A DNA stretch of 36,429 nt from Verrucomicrobiota bacterium (lineage in GTDB: Bacteria; Verrucomicrobiota; Verrucomicrobiia; Limisphaerales; SIBE01). How positions within the stretch are numbered: position 1 is the stretch's first letter; each line of letters starts with the position of its first letter. Below, piece by piece: positions 1 through 9,561 of this stretch. A program made the translations under genes and the position numbers. Under the pieces are notes generated by a model that was given only the letters and a program-made list of their open reading frames with translations, searched no databases and was not told the DNA's origin. The stretch spans positions 1 to 36,429 of the forward strand of contig VHCZ01000034.1 in assembly GCA_016871535.1 (NCBI GenBank). The letters run 5' to 3'.

Positions 1-88
1 GTATCCATGACCTTAGCCTAACTGTTGCGTCGGCATTGTCGAGCGCGCGATTGTTGGATTTGCCGAACGTTGATTGGACGACCTAATC

Positions 89-106
89 GCCGCCTTTTAA
101 GGCGGC
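89..106. repeat. Short palindrome in non-coding flank
   Basis: GCCGCCTTTTAAGGCGGC can fold into a hairpin of 7-8 bp. No T-run follows on either strand, so it is not a convincing terminator. The rest of 1-275 holds no gene I can support. An AAGGAGGT at 161-168 resembles a ribosome-binding site, but the ATG at 183 opens only nine codons. Around 200-225 there is a degenerate 'TTCAAAGTTAAAAGGTTCAAAG' type repeat that looks like intergenic filler. Confidence 0.5.
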
Positions 107-275
107 ATGCTGGAAAAATATCGTTGCCTTGGGGCTTGTGCACGAAATAGTTTCACAAAAAAGGAGGTTAATAGTAAGTTAAATGGGCAATGCGTTTCGG
201 GTTCAAAGTTAAAAGGTTCAAAGCTCGATGCACGCGAGGGCGCTTGCGCTCTCCATCTCAGACCGCATGGTTCCG

Positions 276-3200
276 CTACGGAATCAAGACGGCGCGGAAG
301 AAGGAGGATGAGGCGGTGGGGCGGATCGGGATTCTCATCACGCGGTCGGACGGCGCCGGGGGGATGTCGGCGAGTTTTTGCCAGGCGCCAGTTGTCAGGG
401 AATTGCGAAGTTCGATGGCGTAGGCCCGGTTCGCGGCGGCCGTGAATTCGAGAGTCAGGCCGCCGCTGGCATCGGCGCGCACACCGGTCTTGAGGACGCT
501 GGCGGCGTCGCGGGGATTGGTGCCGGCCAGGTACTCCTGCGCGTTGCTCAGGCCGTCGGCATCGGAATCGGCGGCGGCGTCGGAAGGATCGTTGGGATTG
601 AGGCCGTGGGCGATTTCCCAATCGTTCGGCAAGCCGTCGTGGTCGGAATCGCCCGGAGCGGCGAAGCCTGCGCCAGGATTGGGCGGCGCGGCGGTCCAGT
701 TCGCGGGATCGTTACCGTAGAGGGTGGCGCTGCGCCGGTGCAACGAATGACCGCTGCTATCGGCTGAGGCGGGCCACGGAGAAGCGTCGCTGTAGTCGAT
801 TCGTTCCACGGTGACGTAAGGGATCAAACCGAAGTCCGGGCCGGGCAACGTCTGCGGCGCATCCGGCTTTTGAAGTTCGAGGGTATCGCCGGCCCGGTTG
901 AGCTTGCCGCTGAAAGGTCCGATCAACGCCGCGCCGGTTCCGTAGGCCTTCTGGAATTCCGAGACCGCGACGGTGTCGGAACGCGGATCAAAACTTACGA
1001 CCACGAGGAAACCGCCGGCGGGAATGCTGGCATCGAGCGGGAAATCGAAATCAACTCCTTTGCGCAGCCGCCAGGTGTGGGCGGGATTGGCCGGATCATA
1101 AAGCGGCACAGCGACGGCGCTGAAATTGTGCAATTCGACAAATTCCAGCGCGGCGTTGGTTTTGGCGGGATGATACATGATTTCACTGAAGACGACAGGG
1201 CCGACTTTCGCGGACGAATTGGCTGCGCCGGCGCCGAGTTTGAATTCGTTGGTGGTGGCCGGGTTGTCCTTTCCGAAAGTGCGTTGCGCCAACGGCACGA
1301 AATGAGAGCCTAGTCTGGTCTGGAATCGCCCAAAGGAAACGCCATTCTCCGCCGGGCCGAACGCCGCCGAAGCACGATAGCCCGTGAGCGTGCCATTGAC
1401 CGCCTGCGACAGAAAGACCTCATCGCCTTTCGCGGAGCTGAACGAGAACGGTTCGCCGGCGCCGCCGGCGCGGTTGAATTGGTCTTCGTAAAACACCGCG
1501 AAGCCGCCCGGCGCGATCACGGCGCCGGCCGGAATCTGAAACTTGCGGAGGTTGGACGCGGAGTCGCTCAGGAACCAGCCGCTGAGATCGACGGCGGACG
1601 CGCTGGCATTGAAAAGCTCGACGGCGTCCATGAGCGGCGGATCGCTGTGGCTGAGCAGTTCGTTGATGACAACGTTACCGAGCGGCAAGTAATTCCCGCT
1701 CCCTGGCGTGGGGGTGGCGGCGAAGCTCACGAGGCTTGCGGCGCCATCGGGGAATCGGCCTTCGGAGACATCCGGGAGCTGCGGGCCGAAGCTGAGGCCG
1801 TCGATCAACCCGCCGTTCGCGGTGGAGAGCGCGAGCGATTCGCCGGAAGCGCTCAGTTTGAAGTTCACGTGGTTGGCGCCCGCTTCCGGCTGCTCGTCAG
1901 CGACGAACTTCTGAAAGCCATGCAGGCCGATGCCGATGAACGAGAGCGGCGGCAGCAGATGTTTCATTGGGTCGGCGAGGTTGTCGGAGAGCCAAAAACC
2001 GCTCAGGTCCACCGGTTCGGGATTTGGGTTGAAGATCTCAAACCAATCGCCCGGCTCGGCGGGAGCCTCGCCCCACCGGACGCCGGCCTTCGCGTCAGCC
2101 ATCCATTCGTTGATTTTGAGCAACCGCGGATTTCCCAGAGTGGCGGCGCGGTTCGCGGCGCCGACGGTCGGAACCGTGAGCGTCCAGTTCGTTGTGCCGT
2201 CGGGCACGCGGCCGATCGACCAATCCGCAGGCTGCAACCCGTAGGTCACTGAGCTTTGCAGGCTGCCGCCTTCGGCTGGGCGACCAAACAAGAAGACCGC
2301 GCCGCCTCCGGCGTTGAGGCCGAATCCGGTGTTGGCCGGTGCCGCGGCCGTGGCTGCGTCGAAGCGAACTTTGAGAAAGCCTTTCGCCGGGATGATTGAA
2401 CCGCCAGGGAACGACCAGCGCCGCGGGTTCGCGGCGTTGTCGGTCAAGCTCAAGCCCGCAAGATCGACGGCGGTCGCAGAAGGATTGTAGAGTTCGACCC
2501 AATCCGGGCGGCTGCCGTCGGGTTCGGCGAACGTGGCATTGTTCGCGAGCACTTCGTTGATCAGAACGCCGGACTGGGCGGCGGTGTTGGCCGTCATTAG
2601 CGCGTCGATCTTGAGTCCAAAAACGACGGCGCTGCTGGTGGCGTTGATCTGGTGGACTTCGACGGCGAGGAAGTTTGCGCCGGGGCGCAACTGGTCCGCA
2701 GGCAGGGTGAAGGTGCGCAAGGCGGCGTCCCCCAGATTGGCGGCGGCGAAAGACTCGTACGTGGCGCCGGCCGCGAGATTGTAGCGCGCCACTTCGCGTC
2801 CGTTCAGATAAAACGCCGCGCCGTCATCAACCAAGTGGGAGACCTGGACGCTGCTGGGCGCGAGCGCGGGATCGACGTTGAACTGCGCCCGAAAATAGTA
2901 AGTGGCGTAGCGCGCGGTCGGGAGCACCGTCCGGATCGGTTCGGGCAAAGGATTGGTTTTGACGCCGAGCAAGCCTGGTCCGGAGTTCCAGGCGGCGGCG
3001 TCGAAACCGGGATTGAACCACGCGGTGCCCAGGTCCGTGCCCGACGCCTCAAACTTCCAGACGTGATTGTAGGGAACCAGCGTGATCGACTGCGGAGGGG
3101 ACGCCTCGAACGGGCATTGATTCGGGCCGCCCGGAGTCGGCGCGTCGAGCGCCTTCAGCGCCGCATCGCCGTCCGGACAGCGGCCGGTCGAGACGCCGGT

Positions 3201-6200
3201 CCGTTGCGGGCCATAAACGACGGAATCGATCAAGGATTGGTCCGGCGCGAACAGCGCAATCTCGCCCTGGTCCGGATCGAGGCCGAAGTTGAATTCGTTC
3301 GCTCGATTGCCATTGCCTGAGACAAAGAGTGCGAAACCTTTCGCGGGAATAAAACTCAGAGGAGCGATGCGGCGGCGTGCCGGCGCGCCGATGGGTTGGT
3401 CCGTCAAGGAACATCCGCCGAGGGCGACGGGCCGCGATTCCGGATTGTAGAGTTCGACGAAGTCGTCCGGATACGGGCTGATGCCGGAGGCGAGCCACTC
3501 GTTGATGCGGATTTGCCGGAGATCGCCCACGGGCTGGATCACGTTGGCCGATCCGAAAGTTGGCTGCGTCAGTTGCCAATCACCGCCCTCGCCGACGCGT
3601 CCGAGGGAGAGATCGGCCATCTGCGCGCCGAACTCCACGAAATCGAGCAACGCTCCGCCGGCGGCGACGCTGTTGAGGAGATAAACGCCGTCGCCCGCGG
3701 CATCGAGCGAGAATCCGAGTTGCGCCGAATCCAAAACCAGAAAAGCGCCCCGAGCGAGCGTGGCGGGACCGAACGTAAAAGCGTTCGGCTTCCTGAGATC
3801 GTCCGTGAGGCGCAGGCCGGCAAGATTCACGGTCGCGGCGCCTTCGTTGAGCAACTCGACCTGGTCGCGCAAGGCGCCGGTGCGGCTGGCGATGATTTCA
3901 TTGAGCCGGACGCCCAGCCAGGCGGTGTTCACGACCCAGGAAACACGAGTGGCGTTGTTTGCATCCTGGTACACGCTGGCGGCGTTCCGGCCAATGACGG
4001 CGACGGTGTTCGTGCCGTTGGCCAGATTGGAAAGCGCAATCGGCGTATCGACCAACAATTCCGCGCCGAAGGCGCCCCCATTCAAGCTGAAGCGGTAATG
4101 AGTGATGCCGGCGCCGCCGACGTCAAGTGTGGCGGAGGTTCGGGGCGTAGGAGAGCGCGGCGCGCCGGAAACATTCGCCAACGGGACGCTTCTCGTGGTG
4201 CGGGCGGGGAGCTGCGACTGCACATAATTGCGGCGCCCGTCCATCCACGTTTTCACGCTGCTGATCGTGGCTTGAGGCACGTAGCTGCCGAGCACTTGAT
4301 CGATGAGCGTGTCGAACTGTGGTTTGGAAAAGGTCGTGTCCAGGAGGCGCTGCAGCGTGGCCAGGTAAAGCGGCCCGAAGTCCGACGAGCGCAGGAATCG
4401 TGTCATCGCCCGCCACGAACCTTCGGTGTCACCGGAGATCGGGCAGCAGGTGCCGCGAAAGATTTCGACGTTTTGCGCGAGCGATCCGGGCTGGCCGAGA
4501 ATCTGATCGAGATCATGAAACAACAGGATGAATCGCGGGTCCGACTCGCCGCGATAGAGGAAATAATCGTCGTTGTTCCCGGTGTTCAGGCCGGACTCGC
4601 CGTTGGCCATGAGGTTCATGACCGCGAGATGCGTCAGCCATTGGTCCACGTTGACGACTTTGCGGACGTTCTCGGTGGTGAATAGGGCGCTGCTGTTCTC
4701 GCCCATGATCTGGAGCATGCCAATCAGGTCGCGCCAATCGTCCTCGGTGACGTTGGTCTCCTTGAAGTAGGTGTTCGTGTAGGAGTTTTTGACGGCGCCG
4801 CGATAGTCGAAGTTGGGCGGGCGAATATCCCGGACGATCCGGTAGAGATTGCCGCCGCTATCGGACGGGAAGTGACGGTCGGCCCAGTCCGCGCTATAGA
4901 CTTCGTTCGCGGCGTAAGAGCCGAACATTGGGGCGCCGGGCGTGGCGCGGTTGGCGTTGTTCACGCGCACCTGGACGGCGCGCGAGTAAGTCCCGGCCGC
5001 GCCGGATTTGATCGCCAGCCAGCTTCCGAAATTCTGCATGTGAACCTGGCGGGTATTCAGATTGATCGCGGTCACGGCTTTCCACGGATCGTCGGTGCGG
5101 AAGTTGACGCGATAATTCGGCGGATTCGCCGTGCGGCTGCCGTGGCCGCGATTGCGAACGCCCGTGAGGTAGCGGAGGTTCGTCTCCGTGCCGTCGAAAC
5201 TGATGAACGTGCAGTTCATCTGTGAGTTTGGACCTTCGGCGTTGCTCTGCGAAGGGATGACCGCGAGCTCCGCACGTTCGGCTTCAGTCATGATGAGTTT
5301 GTAGAGCGGCTGGCTGCCGGAATAGACGGCGTCATCGACTTGAAGAAGCGCGTTGGCGACTTGACCGGATGGGCCTGCGCCATCAGCCGCCGCGATGGCC
5401 GGGGCAGGCCAGGTGCGGACATTGTCCGGCGAATCCCCGGCCTCGACGTAGAATTCTACGACGGCGCTATTCGTCTGAGGCGGCAAGACTACGCTGAAGA
5501 TCCCGTCACGAGGCGAAGCATCGCCGTTCTGGCCGTCGTCGCGCATGAGAACGGCGGCAAAAGGCGGCGGGGTCGCGCGGTCCACGCGGTAATGCAGCGC
5601 AACCGAGGCTGGCCTGGACTCGCCGCTCACTTCCGCGGTCACCAGAATCGGCTCCGTGGACTTTGGCACGATTGGGAAGTGCGCGACGTTGCGGATCAAA
5701 GGGGGCGTTCTGGACGCGAGAACCGAGTTGGCTTTTCCTGGCGTTCCCTCGGGGACACGGCTCGAAGCCCAGTTCTGGCCGGAATTGTTGGAGACGTTCG
5801 GGTTGATGAGTTCGAGGGATTTTCCCAGGCCGTCGTGCTCGGCGAACCAGACCCAGCCGCGATGCCCGCGATCGAGCGGTCCGCGCCGGCGCGCCGCCCA
5901 ATCGCCTTCGTCCGCGTAGCGCACGCTGTCCGCGCGACGGCCCTGGGCATCGTCGAGGTCGATGTCTTCGCGGCTGTTGCTGAGGAGGCCGGTCCAATTG
6001 CCCACGACATTTGTGACGGAGGGGTACTTGGTTTTGAACGTGGCGAGGTCAGCCGCGACGACCAGGTAACCGCCGGATGGCAGCGTGAGGTTTGGAAAAG
6101 TAAACTCCACGCCGTCGCTCAAACGCCAGCCCCGCAAATTCACGGCGGACGGGCCGCGATTGAACAGCTCGATAAATTCCTCACGCGGATTCTCCGAGGC

Positions 6201-9197
6201 GGGGTGGTACATGATTTCGTTGATCGCGACGCCGAGTTGCGCGGGATCGAGCACATAATTCCAACCGCCGCCGCCGAAGGCATTGCCCTGCAGATCGCGA
6301 ATGCCGTGCGCTGCCGCCCAGCGAACGGCCACAGTGCCGGGTTCGGGTTGCTGGAAGGTGAACGTGTATCGGCTGCCAGAACCCGCGACCGCCTTGGCGG
6401 GCGCGCCATTGATCAAAAGATCGGCTGCGTCCACGCCGAGGACATCTTTGGCAAACGTGACGGTGATTTCCGTCAGACTCGTGACGATGCCGGGCGGTGG
6501 CGATTGCGTGGTGATGGCCAGCGGCGCGTCCTTGGCGCTGACCGTGATATTGACGGCGCTGGACGTGGCGGACAGTCCGAGCGCGTCCGTCGCGACGGCG
6601 GTGAGCGTGTAGGCGCCCGCAGTGATGTTATTCCAGGAATAGGCGAAGGGACTGCTGAAGGCTTCGCCAATCTTCGAGCCGTTGGCGTAAAAGGAAACAC
6701 TGGCCACGCCGCCGTCAGGATCCGAGGCGTCCGCCGCCAGCGCAATCGTGGCGGGCTCGTTAAAGGCGCTGTTGTTGGCCGGACTGCTGATCTCGATGAG
6801 CGGGCGGGCATTCGGAGGCACGGAACGCACCGCGTTGAGTTCCAGATCGAAGCTCAGGTCCGAGCTGGTGGGATTGGCCTGGTGAATCTCCACCGCGAGG
6901 AGATTGGGTCCCGCCACGAGCAGAGATCGGTCGATGTCCTGACTGAAGAAGTTGGTGGTCTTGTCGGCAGGTTCGGCGTTGGCGGACGAGCGAGTAGCCG
7001 CGGTAATGGCGCCCGCCGGCATATTGCTGCGAAACACTTCGGTCCCGTTCAGATAAACGACTCCGCCATCATCGCGCAGCAGGCGGACGGTCAGCCGCGT
7101 GATCGACGACAGATCTGTGGCCGAGAAAGCGCGGCGGAAATAGGTCGTGATGTAACGGTTGTTCGCGTTGGGTCCAAAGCCAACGACGGTGACCTCGTCG
7201 CCGTCACCGTAGCCGAGTTGGGCTTTGCCCGAATTCCACGAACTATCGTCGAAAGTCGGTTGTCTCCAGGCCGCACCCAGATCGGCGCCCGTATCGAGGT
7301 ACTTCCAATCACTGCCCGCCGCGACCAGGATGTTCGTGGACGACCCCTCGTCCGAGGTGACGACAACGTTCACCGGCGCTGAGGTGGCTATGAGGCTCGC
7401 CGACTGAGTGGCCACGGCGCGCAACGTGTATTTACCCTCGCGAACGTTGCTCCAGAGAAAGGAGTAAGGCGCGGCCAGGTCTTCGCCCAATTTCGTGCTG
7501 CTCTGAAAAAATTCCACGCGCGTCACGGTTCCGGAGAGCGCGTCCGCGGTGGCAGTGATCGTGATGTTGGTCGGGCCGGCGAAAACCGCGCCGGACGCAG
7601 GAGAGGTGATGCGGACCGACAGCTCGCGCGGCGGCGCTGAACCGGCGAAATACCCGATGTCAGTCCGACTCCCGTCGGGATCGGGTGGAGCGGCCGGGGC
7701 GCCCGCGTTGAGGCACGGCGAGTTCGGCAACAACCGGTAATCGCCTGCCGCGGCATCGACGAACAACGGATCGGCCGTGGTGTTTCCCGTTCCGGGCCAG
7801 ACTTCGGAAAGCGCGTTGTAAGTCACGGAAACGAATTTTTCTGGGCCGAAGTCCGAGCGCAGAGCATCGACCGAGCGGACAATGGAGTTGGTCAGGTAAA
7901 TGTTGATGTTGCCGGCGGAGGCGTTGGACTTGGTCGCCGCGGCGACGCCGTGATCGATTCCGGCAATGGTGCAGTGATCGATGCGCACGACTGCCAGCGG
8001 CCCACTGCTCTTGGCCGACACGCCCGCGAAGCAATTGGCAATGAGACAACGCCGGAGCAGGACTTCGCCGTTGAAGACGCTGACGCCTTTGGCGTCCTCG
8101 TTCGCGTTCGGCCAATCGCGAATGAGACAATTCTCGACCGTGACGGTTGAATCGAGCGTATCGATGGCATCGTCGGCGCCGGACGCGATGACGCAGCGGG
8201 AGAGCGTGAGCGGGCGTCCGGCGGCAGTGTGAAGATAAATGCCGTCGGCGTCGTCCGGCCCGGTCATTTCCAGCAAGTAACTGTTCGTGCAGACCAAACC
8301 TGTGCCGGCGATTTCGGGTCCCATGCGCGCCCGCGTCAGGACGCAATCGCGGAACGTCAGGGTCGAGGCGTCCGCCATCATGATTTTCCCGATAGTGGCG
8401 CCGCCTGCCGTGAGGTCGGAAATGACGCAGCCATCGAAGGTGAGCGTGGCATTGTTAAGGCGAAAGGCTGGACCGGTGCCAGTGTGGCCTTCGCCCGGGG
8501 CGCGGCCCGCCTTGCTGATGAAGGTGTGTTGATAGGTGGATGGCTGGGAATCGGCATGCCGGATTTGCCCCCAATTCAGATTGGCGTCCGAACACGTGAT
8601 GACCACGGGACCGAGTTCAGTGCCGAGCGATTGAACCGAGCCGTTGACGGTGAGGCTGAAGCCGGTCGTGCCGGAAGCCACGCCGTTGATCAACACGAGC
8701 GTGTTCGGCTGAATCGTCAGGGTGTGTCCGGACGGGACGGTGACGTTGCCCGTGACCGAAACGATCCCGCTCCAGGTAGTGCTGGCGCCCGGCAGCGTGC
8801 CCTGGACAGAGACGGATGGCTGGCCGGTGAGATTGCGGACGGTCCGGGTGGCGCGCTCGCCGTTCACGGTCGCCGTCAAAGTGAAATCTGTGTTTCCACC
8901 AATGGTGAGCAAGGCGGTGCCCAGGCCGTTTCGCACCGCCACGCGGCTTGGGGAAAGACTGATGCCGGGTTGATCCGCTGTGAGGAGAGCTTCGGCGTCC
9001 CAGAGATTCCAATCCCGCGCGCCGGTGTTGTCGCGCACCTCCACGCACACAAGGAAAGGGACCGCAGGCCGAGAGCCGGATGGGGTGATTAGCCTGACCT
9101 CGGCCAAAGCGTTCCCGGTTGTGCCCAGAATCGCGCAGGCGAAAAAGGCCGGGAGAAGTCCGAGCTGCTTGTGGCCACGCAAAAGAAATCCGCTCAT
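276..9197 (-). CDS. Giant exported protein: beta-helix, Ig-like, lamin-tail and CotH kinase domains
   Basis: Predicted 2973 residues. I start at the ATG at 9197 because it opens a signal peptide (MSGFLLRGHKQLGLLPAFF, AL-A cleavage near residue 32); the frame stays open up to 9281 but that extension looks like non-coding sequence. Approximate layout: parallel beta-helix 225-480; Ig-like 526-610; jelly-roll 'DSSWNSG' domain 622-790; Ig-like 800-885; a SwmB/Big_5-like segment 890-975; lamin-tail domain (LTD) 988-1105; CotH-type kinase 1290-1630 with NDDYFLYRGESDPRF and the metal-binding HDLD; LTDs near 1760, 1894, 2210, 2360, 2510 and 2665; a second jelly-roll 2040-2200; a calcium-binding DxDxDG (thrombospondin type 3) stretch 2850-2895; and a C-terminal module. 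LTDs are recognised by INE(W/I/V/L) starts and F(I/V)EL(F/Y)N motifs. It is probably a cell-surface or secreted protein; CotH kinases phosphorylate proteins, but the substrate here is unknown. Confidence 0.88.
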   Translation of the reverse strand: MSGFLLRGHKQLGLLPAFFACAILGTTGNALAEVRLITPSGSRPAVPFLVCVEVRDNTGARDWNLWDAEALLTADQPGISLSPSRVAVRNGLGTALLTIGGNTDFTLTATVNGERATRTVRNLTGQPSVSVQGTLPGASTTWSGIVSVTGNVTVPSGHTLTIQPNTLVLINGVASGTTGFSLTVNGSVQSLGTELGPVVITCSDANLNWGQIRHADSQPSTYQHTFISKAGRAPGEGHTGTGPAFRLNNATLTFDGCVISDLTAGGATIGKIMMADASTLTFRDCVLTRARMGPEIAGTGLVCTNSYLLEMTGPDDADGIYLHTAAGRPLTLSRCVIASGADDAIDTLDSTVTVENCLIRDWPNANEDAKGVSVFNGEVLLRRCLIANCFAGVSAKSSGPLAVVRIDHCTIAGIDHGVAAATKSNASAGNINIYLTNSIVRSVDALRSDFGPEKFVSVTYNALSEVWPGTGNTTADPLFVDAAAGDYRLLPNSPCLNAGAPAAPPDPDGSRTDIGYFAGSAPPRELSVRITSPASGAVFAGPTNITITATADALSGTVTRVEFFQSSTKLGEDLAAPYSFLWSNVREGKYTLRAVATQSASLIATSAPVNVVVTSDEGSSTNILVAAGSDWKYLDTGADLGAAWRQPTFDDSSWNSGKAQLGYGDGDEVTVVGFGPNANNRYITTYFRRAFSATDLSSITRLTVRLLRDDGGVVYLNGTEVFRSNMPAGAITAATRSSANAEPADKTTNFFSQDIDRSLLVAGPNLLAVEIHQANPTSSDLSFDLELNAVRSVPPNARPLIEISSPANNSAFNEPATIALAADASDPDGGVASVSFYANGSKIGEAFSSPFAYSWNNITAGAYTLTAVATDALGLSATSSAVNITVSAKDAPLAITTQSPPPGIVTSLTEITVTFAKDVLGVDAADLLINGAPAKAVAGSGSRYTFTFQQPEPGTVAVRWAAAHGIRDLQGNAFGGGGWNYVLDPAQLGVAINEIMYHPASENPREEFIELFNRGPSAVNLRGWRLSDGVEFTFPNLTLPSGGYLVVAADLATFKTKYPSVTNVVGNWTGLLSNSREDIDLDDAQGRRADSVRYADEGDWAARRRGPLDRGHRGWVWFAEHDGLGKSLELINPNVSNNSGQNWASSRVPEGTPGKANSVLASRTPPLIRNVAHFPIVPKSTEPILVTAEVSGESRPASVALHYRVDRATPPPFAAVLMRDDGQNGDASPRDGIFSVVLPPQTNSAVVEFYVEAGDSPDNVRTWPAPAIAAADGAGPSGQVANALLQVDDAVYSGSQPLYKLIMTEAERAELAVIPSQSNAEGPNSQMNCTFISFDGTETNLRYLTGVRNRGHGSRTANPPNYRVNFRTDDPWKAVTAINLNTRQVHMQNFGSWLAIKSGAAGTYSRAVQVRVNNANRATPGAPMFGSYAANEVYSADWADRHFPSDSGGNLYRIVRDIRPPNFDYRGAVKNSYTNTYFKETNVTEDDWRDLIGMLQIMGENSSALFTTENVRKVVNVDQWLTHLAVMNLMANGESGLNTGNNDDYFLYRGESDPRFILLFHDLDQILGQPGSLAQNVEIFRGTCCPISGDTEGSWRAMTRFLRSSDFGPLYLATLQRLLDTTFSKPQFDTLIDQVLGSYVPQATISSVKTWMDGRRNYVQSQLPARTTRSVPLANVSGAPRSPTPRTSATLDVGGAGITHYRFSLNGGAFGAELLVDTPIALSNLANGTNTVAVIGRNAASVYQDANNATRVSWVVNTAWLGVRLNEIIASRTGALRDQVELLNEGAATVNLAGLRLTDDLRKPNAFTFGPATLARGAFLVLDSAQLGFSLDAAGDGVYLLNSVAAGGALLDFVEFGAQMADLSLGRVGEGGDWQLTQPTFGSANVIQPVGDLRQIRINEWLASGISPYPDDFVELYNPESRPVALGGCSLTDQPIGAPARRRIAPLSFIPAKGFALFVSGNGNRANEFNFGLDPDQGEIALFAPDQSLIDSVVYGPQRTGVSTGRCPDGDAALKALDAPTPGGPNQCPFEASPPQSITLVPYNHVWKFEASGTDLGTAWFNPGFDAAAWNSGPGLLGVKTNPLPEPIRTVLPTARYATYYFRAQFNVDPALAPSSVQVSHLVDDGAAFYLNGREVARYNLAAGATYESFAAANLGDAALRTFTLPADQLRPGANFLAVEVHQINATSSAVVFGLKIDALMTANTAAQSGVLINEVLANNATFAEPDGSRPDWVELYNPSATAVDLAGLSLTDNAANPRRWSFPGGSIIPAKGFLKVRFDAATAAAPANTGFGLNAGGGAVFLFGRPAEGGSLQSSVTYGLQPADWSIGRVPDGTTNWTLTVPTVGAANRAATLGNPRLLKINEWMADAKAGVRWGEAPAEPGDWFEIFNPNPEPVDLSGFWLSDNLADPMKHLLPPLSFIGIGLHGFQKFVADEQPEAGANHVNFKLSASGESLALSTANGGLIDGLSFGPQLPDVSEGRFPDGAASLVSFAATPTPGSGNYLPLGNVVINELLSHSDPPLMDAVELFNASASAVDLSGWFLSDSASNLRKFQIPAGAVIAPGGFAVFYEDQFNRAGGAGEPFSFSSAKGDEVFLSQAVNGTLTGYRASAAFGPAENGVSFGRFQTRLGSHFVPLAQRTFGKDNPATTNEFKLGAGAANSSAKVGPVVFSEIMYHPAKTNAALEFVELHNFSAVAVPLYDPANPAHTWRLRKGVDFDFPLDASIPAGGFLVVVSFDPRSDTVAVSEFQKAYGTGAALIGPFSGKLNRAGDTLELQKPDAPQTLPGPDFGLIPYVTVERIDYSDASPWPASADSSGHSLHRRSATLYGNDPANWTAAPPNPGAGFAAPGDSDHDGLPNDWEIAHGLNPNDPSDAAADSDADGLSNAQEYLAGTNPRDAASVLKTGVRADASGGLTLEFTAAANRAYAIELRNSLTTGAWQKLADIPPAPSDRVMRIPIRPTASSSFFRAVLIP

Positions 9198-9323
9198 TCG
9201 CTCAACAAACAGCAATTCGCAGTCCAGAAAGCGAGGGAATTCGTGAGGTTGGTGGGAGCGGTCGCATCTCATTTCCTGCACGACTCACTCGAAACGAACC
9301 CGTCGAGGAGTGCCGGAGATTCT

Positions 9324-9428
9324 CCCTCACCTTAATCCTCTCCCGCTGGGAGAGGAAATCTCGTCGTCCGTGCCCGCACAAACCCATCGTTTTCCCTCTC
9401 CCAGCGGGAGAGGGTATATGGGTGAGGG
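9324..9428. repeat. Inverted-repeat element between two minus-strand genes
   Basis: The left arm begins CCCTCACCTTAATCCTCTCC and the right arm ends GGGTATATGGGTGAGGG; the inner arms CTCTCCCGCTGGGAGAGG and CCCTCTCCCAGCGGGAGAGG are themselves palindromic. This is the widespread 'CCCTCTCCC...GGGTGAGGG' class of dispersed repeat, carrying no reading frame. It occupies most of the 364-base gap between the DUF1080 gene and the giant protein gene; the rest of the gap shows no gene and no clear promoter. Confidence 0.75.
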
Positions 9429-9561
9429 CGAACCAACCGATTTCACAGCCGTGCAGAAAAGTGAGATGCGCACGCTGGCGCGAGTGCTGATGGCAAGGGC
9501 CAAGACTTCGGTTGGCCACACCCAGGCGCGGCGGCGCGTCAGCGCCGCCCTACCGAGCGCC

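Noticed and set aside
89-106. Terminator for the giant gene
   Set aside because: The hairpin is about 170 bases beyond the stop and has no T-run.
161-445. Possible small genes behind an AAGGAGGT at 161-168
   Set aside because: The ATG at the right distance (183) gives a nine-codon frame, and the longer frames overlap the end of the giant gene antisense and lack any signal.
3396-4685. Plus-strand open frame of 429 codons
   Set aside because: Antisense shadow of the lamin-tail/CotH gene with no recognisable domain.
5340-7382. Long plus-strand open frame (680 codons) opposite the giant protein gene
   Set aside because: It lies wholly antisense to a gene with clear domains; the composition (Arg, Gly, Ala rich, no motifs) is what a GC-rich antisense frame gives.
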